Assembly (NCBI GenBank): GCA_023248155.1
Contig: JAHFFE010000010.1
Span: 1-45,815, forward strand
DNA: 45,815 bases
Origin: Candidatus Omnitrophota bacterium
GTDB taxonomy: Bacteria > Omnitrophota > Gorgyraeia > 1-14-0-20-64-10
Direction of reading: 5' to 3'
This document shows positions 43,065-45,815 of this stretch, piece by piece; the stretch's first letter is position 1, and the number at the start of each line of letters is the position of its first letter. Position numbers and translations under genes: made by a program. The notes beneath the pieces are model-generated. The model ran no database searches, was not told where the DNA came from, and saw only the letters and a program-made list of their open reading frames with translations.

Positions 43065-44741
43065 TTACATTTTTTCGGGAGCGGAGACACCAAGCAGGCG
43101 CAGGCCGTTGCCCAGCACCGTTTTGACGCCGACGCACAACTGCAGCCGCGCGGCCGCCACGGCAGGTTCCGATCCAATGATCCGGTGCGCGTCATAAAAT
43201 TTATGGAACGCCGCGGCCAATTCCTGCAGATAGGCGACCACCGCGTAGGTTTCAAGCGTGCGCGCCGTCAGTTCAATGATGTTCGGGAAATTGCGCATCA
43301 GCTCCAGCAGCAGCCGTTCTTCGGGCGATTTCAACAGCGCCGGGTCGGCCTGATCGGCGCTGATTTTTTCCTGCGCGGCGTTCTCGGCGATGCGCGAGAT
43401 GCGCGCGTGCGCGTATTGAATGTAATAAACCGGATTGTCCAGCGTATGTTTCTTGGCCAGCTCAAGGTCAAATTCAAGGTGCGCATCGATCTTGCGCAGC
43501 AGAAAGAAAAAGCGGGCCGCGTCAACGCCGACTTCATCCATCAGTTCGGTCAGCGTCGTAAACTTTCCTTCCCGCGTCGACATCGGGATCAACTCAGAGC
43601 CGCGTTTGAGCGTACACAATTGCACGATCAGCACATTTAGCCACGAGGCATCAAACCCCATCGCCTGTACCGAGGCCTTAAGCCGAACAATGTACCCATG
43701 ATGATCGGGACCCAGCAAGTTAACCAGCCGCTGATAGCCGCGCTCGTATTTGGTGCGATGATAAGCGATGTCGGCGGCAATATAGGTAAGCCGGCCGTCG
43801 GAACGGATCACGACGCGGTCTTTATCGTCGCCGTAGGCAGTAGAGCGAAGCCACCAGGCCCCTTCCTGTTCGAAGAGATCGCCCCGCTTCTTGAGCAGTT
43901 CCAGTGTTTCTTTTAAATATTCTTTTTCATCGAGCGAACTTTGCGGATACCAGCGGTTAAAGCGGACACCGAACCGTTCGAGTTCGCCGCGGATCACTTC
44001 AATCAGTTCTTTGACGATGAACGCTTTGGCTTTTTTCTGGGCATCCGGATCATCGGCGATCGCTTCCCCGTTCTGCTCCAGCCATTTTTTGGCCGCAACG
44101 ATCAGGTAATCGCCTTTATATCCGTTCTCCGGAATTTCAGCGGAGCGGCCCAGCTGCTGCTGCGCGCGCACCAGCAGCGAACTGCCCAACAGTTCAATCT
44201 GCGTGCCTTCATCGTTCAGATAATATTCGCGGTCGACCTTGTATCCGGCGAAATCAAGAATGCTGGCCAGCGCGTCGCCGACGGCCGCCTGCCGCCCATG
44301 CGCGACCGAGAGCGGCCCGGTCGGATTGGCGCTGACGAATTCGACCATCGCTTTTTTGCCCTGCCCATACTGGATCCGTCCGTAATCGGATCCGCGCTTT
44401 AAAACTTCCTGCAAAACAGAGGCGAGGAATTCCTGGCTTAAGAAAAAGTTGATGAACCCCGGCGGTTTGACTTCAACGGAAGCAATCGCGCCTGCCAGCG
44501 CCGAAGCGGGCAGCAGCGCCTGGATTTGCGCGGCGATCTGCTGGGCAATCTGCACAGGCGGTTTGCGCAAACGTGAAGCCAACTGCATCGCCGAAGAACA
44601 GGCCATATCGCCATGCGCGCGGCTGCGCGGCGATTCCAGAGCAACCACAGGCGGCTCCGCAGAATCGATGCCCGGCAATGCCATGACAATGCCGGTAATG
44701 AACTGGCGGAGCGTCGATTCAAATTCGGACGGAGCAATCAT
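43065..44741 (-). CDS. argS: Arginyl-tRNA synthetase
   Basis: Class I synthetase that charges tRNA-Arg. The 558-residue protein has the N-terminal additional domain (about 1-110), SANPTGPLSVAHGRQAAVGD with the HIGH-type motif HGRQ (listed within 20 residues), the KMSK-region equivalent MSTREGKFTTL and the DALR anticodon-binding domain ending in LGVSAPEKM, close to the usual LxxxPERM ending. It is 17 bp after rsfS. The non-coding structured region follows it. Confidence 0.96.
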   Translation of the reverse strand: MIAPSEFESTLRQFITGIVMALPGIDSAEPPVVALESPRSRAHGDMACSSAMQLASRLRKPPVQIAQQIAAQIQALLPASALAGAIASVEVKPPGFINFFLSQEFLASVLQEVLKRGSDYGRIQYGQGKKAMVEFVSANPTGPLSVAHGRQAAVGDALASILDFAGYKVDREYYLNDEGTQIELLGSSLLVRAQQQLGRSAEIPENGYKGDYLIVAAKKWLEQNGEAIADDPDAQKKAKAFIVKELIEVIRGELERFGVRFNRWYPQSSLDEKEYLKETLELLKKRGDLFEQEGAWWLRSTAYGDDKDRVVIRSDGRLTYIAADIAYHRTKYERGYQRLVNLLGPDHHGYIVRLKASVQAMGFDASWLNVLIVQLCTLKRGSELIPMSTREGKFTTLTELMDEVGVDAARFFFLLRKIDAHLEFDLELAKKHTLDNPVYYIQYAHARISRIAENAAQEKISADQADPALLKSPEERLLLELMRNFPNIIELTARTLETYAVVAYLQELAAAFHKFYDAHRIIGSEPAVAAARLQLCVGVKTVLGNGLRLLGVSAPEKM

Positions 44742-44758
44742 TACGCAGAGTCTCTAAA

Positions 44759-45079
44759 TTATTTCTTCGGGATTTTCAGACGCGGAGCGTCGGCCCACAT
44801 CCGTTCCAGGTCGTAAAACTGGCGCGCCTCCGGCAAAAAAGCGTGCGCCACGACCGCACCGCAATCAAGTAGAAGCCAGCCGCTCTCGGGCTTTCCTTCC
44901 CGATGCAGCGGCTGGACCCCTTCTTCAGACAACGCTTCGTCAATTGCTTCAATCACCGTTTTAAGCATCCGGTCGGACGAAGCGGTACAAATGAGGAAAA
45001 AATCGAAGCTGTATGAAATTTTGCGCAGATCGAGCACCACGACCGACTCGGCCTTGACCTCCAAAGCCGCACTTGCCAT
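44759..45079 (-). CDS. rsfS: Ribosome silencing factor RsfS
   Basis: Binds uL14 on the large subunit and blocks subunit joining under starvation. The Iojap/RsfS domain is clear: LEVKAESVVVLDLRKIS, DFFLICTASSDRMLKTVIEAI (21 residues in part), GWLLLDCGAVVAHAF and FYDLERMWADAP. Homology seems to begin at TTRQIALTMAS, upstream of the ATG at 45079, but no ATG, GTG or TTG lies there before the zinc-ribbon gene. So either the ATG given (106 residues) or a rare start codon near 45100 is used. The longer frame overlapping the zinc ribbon is rejected. Confidence 0.85.
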   Translation of the reverse strand: MASAALEVKAESVVVLDLRKISYSFDFFLICTASSDRMLKTVIEAIDEALSEEGVQPLHREGKPESGWLLLDCGAVVAHAFLPEARQFYDLERMWADAPRLKIPKK

Positions 45080-45111
45080 GGTTAACGCGATCTGACGAGT
45101 AGTGAGCGGTG

Positions 45112-45252
45112 CTATGGCTTCATAATCCGGTACATACCGGTACCGCAGTCGGGGCACTTGCCTTTCATCGCGGGACGGCCATTCTTCATCTTCACTTGCT
45201 TGGCGTCTTTCATCTCTTTCTTCGCTTTGCACTTCACGCAGTATGCATCCAT
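45112..45252 (-). CDS. Small zinc-ribbon protein (DUF5679-like), 46 residues
   Basis: A 46-residue protein beginning MDAYCVKCKAKKEMKDA and containing MKNGRPAMKGKCPDCGTGMY before the stop. Two CxxC knuckles form a zinc ribbon. The YCVKC...KNGRPA...G.CP.CGT layout matches the DUF5679 family, of unknown function, common in Chloroflexi and candidate phyla. The ATG at 45252 has GGAGG 7 bp upstream and an extended -10 promoter 25 bp upstream. It is followed closely by rsfS, so a translation-related role is possible but unproven. Confidence 0.88.
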   Translation of the reverse strand: MDAYCVKCKAKKEMKDAKQVKMKNGRPAMKGKCPDCGTGMYRIMKP

Positions 45253-45277
45253 CAGTTACCCTCCTTCGGTTTCGCAC

Positions 45278-45286
45278 ATTATATCA
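45278..45286 (-). promoter_or_regulatory. Extended -10 promoter of the zinc-ribbon/rsfS/argS unit
   Basis: TGATATAAT on the minus strand, identical to the element before fhs. No -35 match at usual spacing. It leaves a leader of about 19 bases containing GGAGG. Confidence 0.55.
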
Positions 45287-45298
45287 CAGCCCACCGCC

Positions 45299-45815
45299 CT
45301 ACCCTTCAAGCTCGCCGACAATTTCCTCGATCAAATCTTCCAGCGTCACCAGCCCCATCGCTTTTTTCTGAGAATCGACGACGATGGCCATTTGCTGATG
45401 CCGTTTCTGGAATTCGCGCAACAGATCGCTGACGCGCCGGTCGGGGTCAACTTCAAACGGCGGATGCAGCAAATCTTTCAGAACAACCAATTCCCCCTCG
45501 TGCCAGAGATGCAGCATATCCTTCGAATACAGTACGCCGATAATCCGGTCTTTCGAATCCGAATAGACCGGAATACGGGAATAACCTTCTTCGGTGGCCA
45601 CGGCCAACACCTGTTCGTGCGTTGCCGTTTCGGGAACCGTAGCCATTTCGGCCAGCGGCCGCATCACATCGACCACGCGCAGATCGCCGAATTCAAAAAT
45701 CCGGTGCAGCAATGTTCGCTCATCTTCGGCCAAAAGACCCTGTTCGCGCCCGACCTCGATCATCAATTTGATCTCTTCTTCGGTCACCAGCGGATCGCGC
45801 GGCATCGGGCGAACG
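45299..45815 (-). CDS. CBS-domain protein, hemolysin C/CorC type (N-terminus outside window)
   Basis: C-terminal 171 codons of a membrane CBS protein. Visible are TEEEIKLMIEVGREQGLL (the linker following the DUF21 membrane domain), the first CBS repeat (VVDVMRPLAEMATV...YSRIPVYSD) and the second ending VTLEDLIEEIVGELEG. The frame is open across the internal ATG at 45803-45805 to the window edge, so the membrane domain lies outside. The usual CorC/HlyC C-terminal domain is absent. Proposed roles of the family are divalent-ion efflux, not proven here. It ends 46 bp before the zinc-ribbon gene. Confidence 0.88.
   Translation of the reverse strand, partial: VRPMPRDPLVTEEEIKLMIEVGREQGLLAEDERTLLHRIFEFGDLRVVDVMRPLAEMATVPETATHEQVLAVATEEGYSRIPVYSDSKDRIIGVLYSKDMLHLWHEGELVVLKDLLHPPFEVDPDRRVSDLLREFQKRHQQMAIVVDSQKKAMGLVTLEDLIEEIVGELEG

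Noticed and set aside
45079-45277. 172-residue version of RsfS starting at 45277
   Set aside because: The first 55 or so residues overlap the zinc-ribbon gene in another frame and have no RsfS similarity.

Overview
The window is a bacterial chromosome segment of about 45.8 kb in which every gene I can support lies on the minus strand, so gene order in transcription runs from high to low coordinates. Housekeeping genes are densely packed, often overlapping by 4 to 20 bases. Gene content is that of a Gram-negative-type bacterium: a SurA-like and a lipoprotein parvulin foldase, a C-terminal processing protease, MurA, and the GatCAB route to Gln/Asn-tRNA. I lean towards Omnitrophota or another deep PVC-side lineage, mainly because the two exported proteins with ALRxTGLEES N-termini resemble, from memory only, proteins of that phylum. 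This placement is an inference that I could not test.

Layout from low to high coordinates: ftsH (cut by the window edge) with tilS, a CAU tRNA and mnmA; a one-carbon/CoA block fhs-fchA-folD-panB; the ribosomal block rpsP-trmD-rplS-rnhB-yraN without rimM; murA; prfA-prmC with rpmE and rho; coaE and polA; a TPR protein, an MgtC-like membrane protein and tsaD; a divergent polysaccharide deacetylase and an S41 protease; gatC-gatA-gatB. Then comes the accessory stretch (about 27.2 to 40.7 kb): a 2458-residue exported protein, the surA-pdxA-ksgA synteny block with an extra lipoprotein foldase, a second exported protein with the same N-terminus, and a BrnT/BrnA-like toxin-antitoxin pair. Last come a strongly shortened mfd, a 344-bp structured non-coding region, argS, rsfS, a 46-residue zinc ribbon and the end of a CBS-domain protein.

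The most unusual signal is the pair of GLEE genes (27260-34636 and 38426-40069). Their products share a signal peptide, an ALR(P/S)TGLEES mature N-terminus and further GLEE tetrapeptides at apparent domain borders. The genes share a near-identical promoter only 8 to 14 bases before the ATG. Both also carry, at the same offset inside the signal-peptide codons (+23 to +46), a 5-bp GC hairpin followed by a U-tract, which is the form of an intrinsic terminator or attenuator.

Other points worth attention: a FolD that has lost the cyclohydrolase lysine next to a dedicated cyclohydrolase (FchA); a minimal Mfd lacking most of the UvrB-like part and the C-terminal domain; a family of small covarying GTCAT...ATCT hairpin repeats, copies of which lie inside the prmC and giant-protein reading frames; and promoters placed so close to start codons that several transcripts should be leaderless. 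Promoter calls and residue positions were made by eye and by counting; no alignment or search was run.
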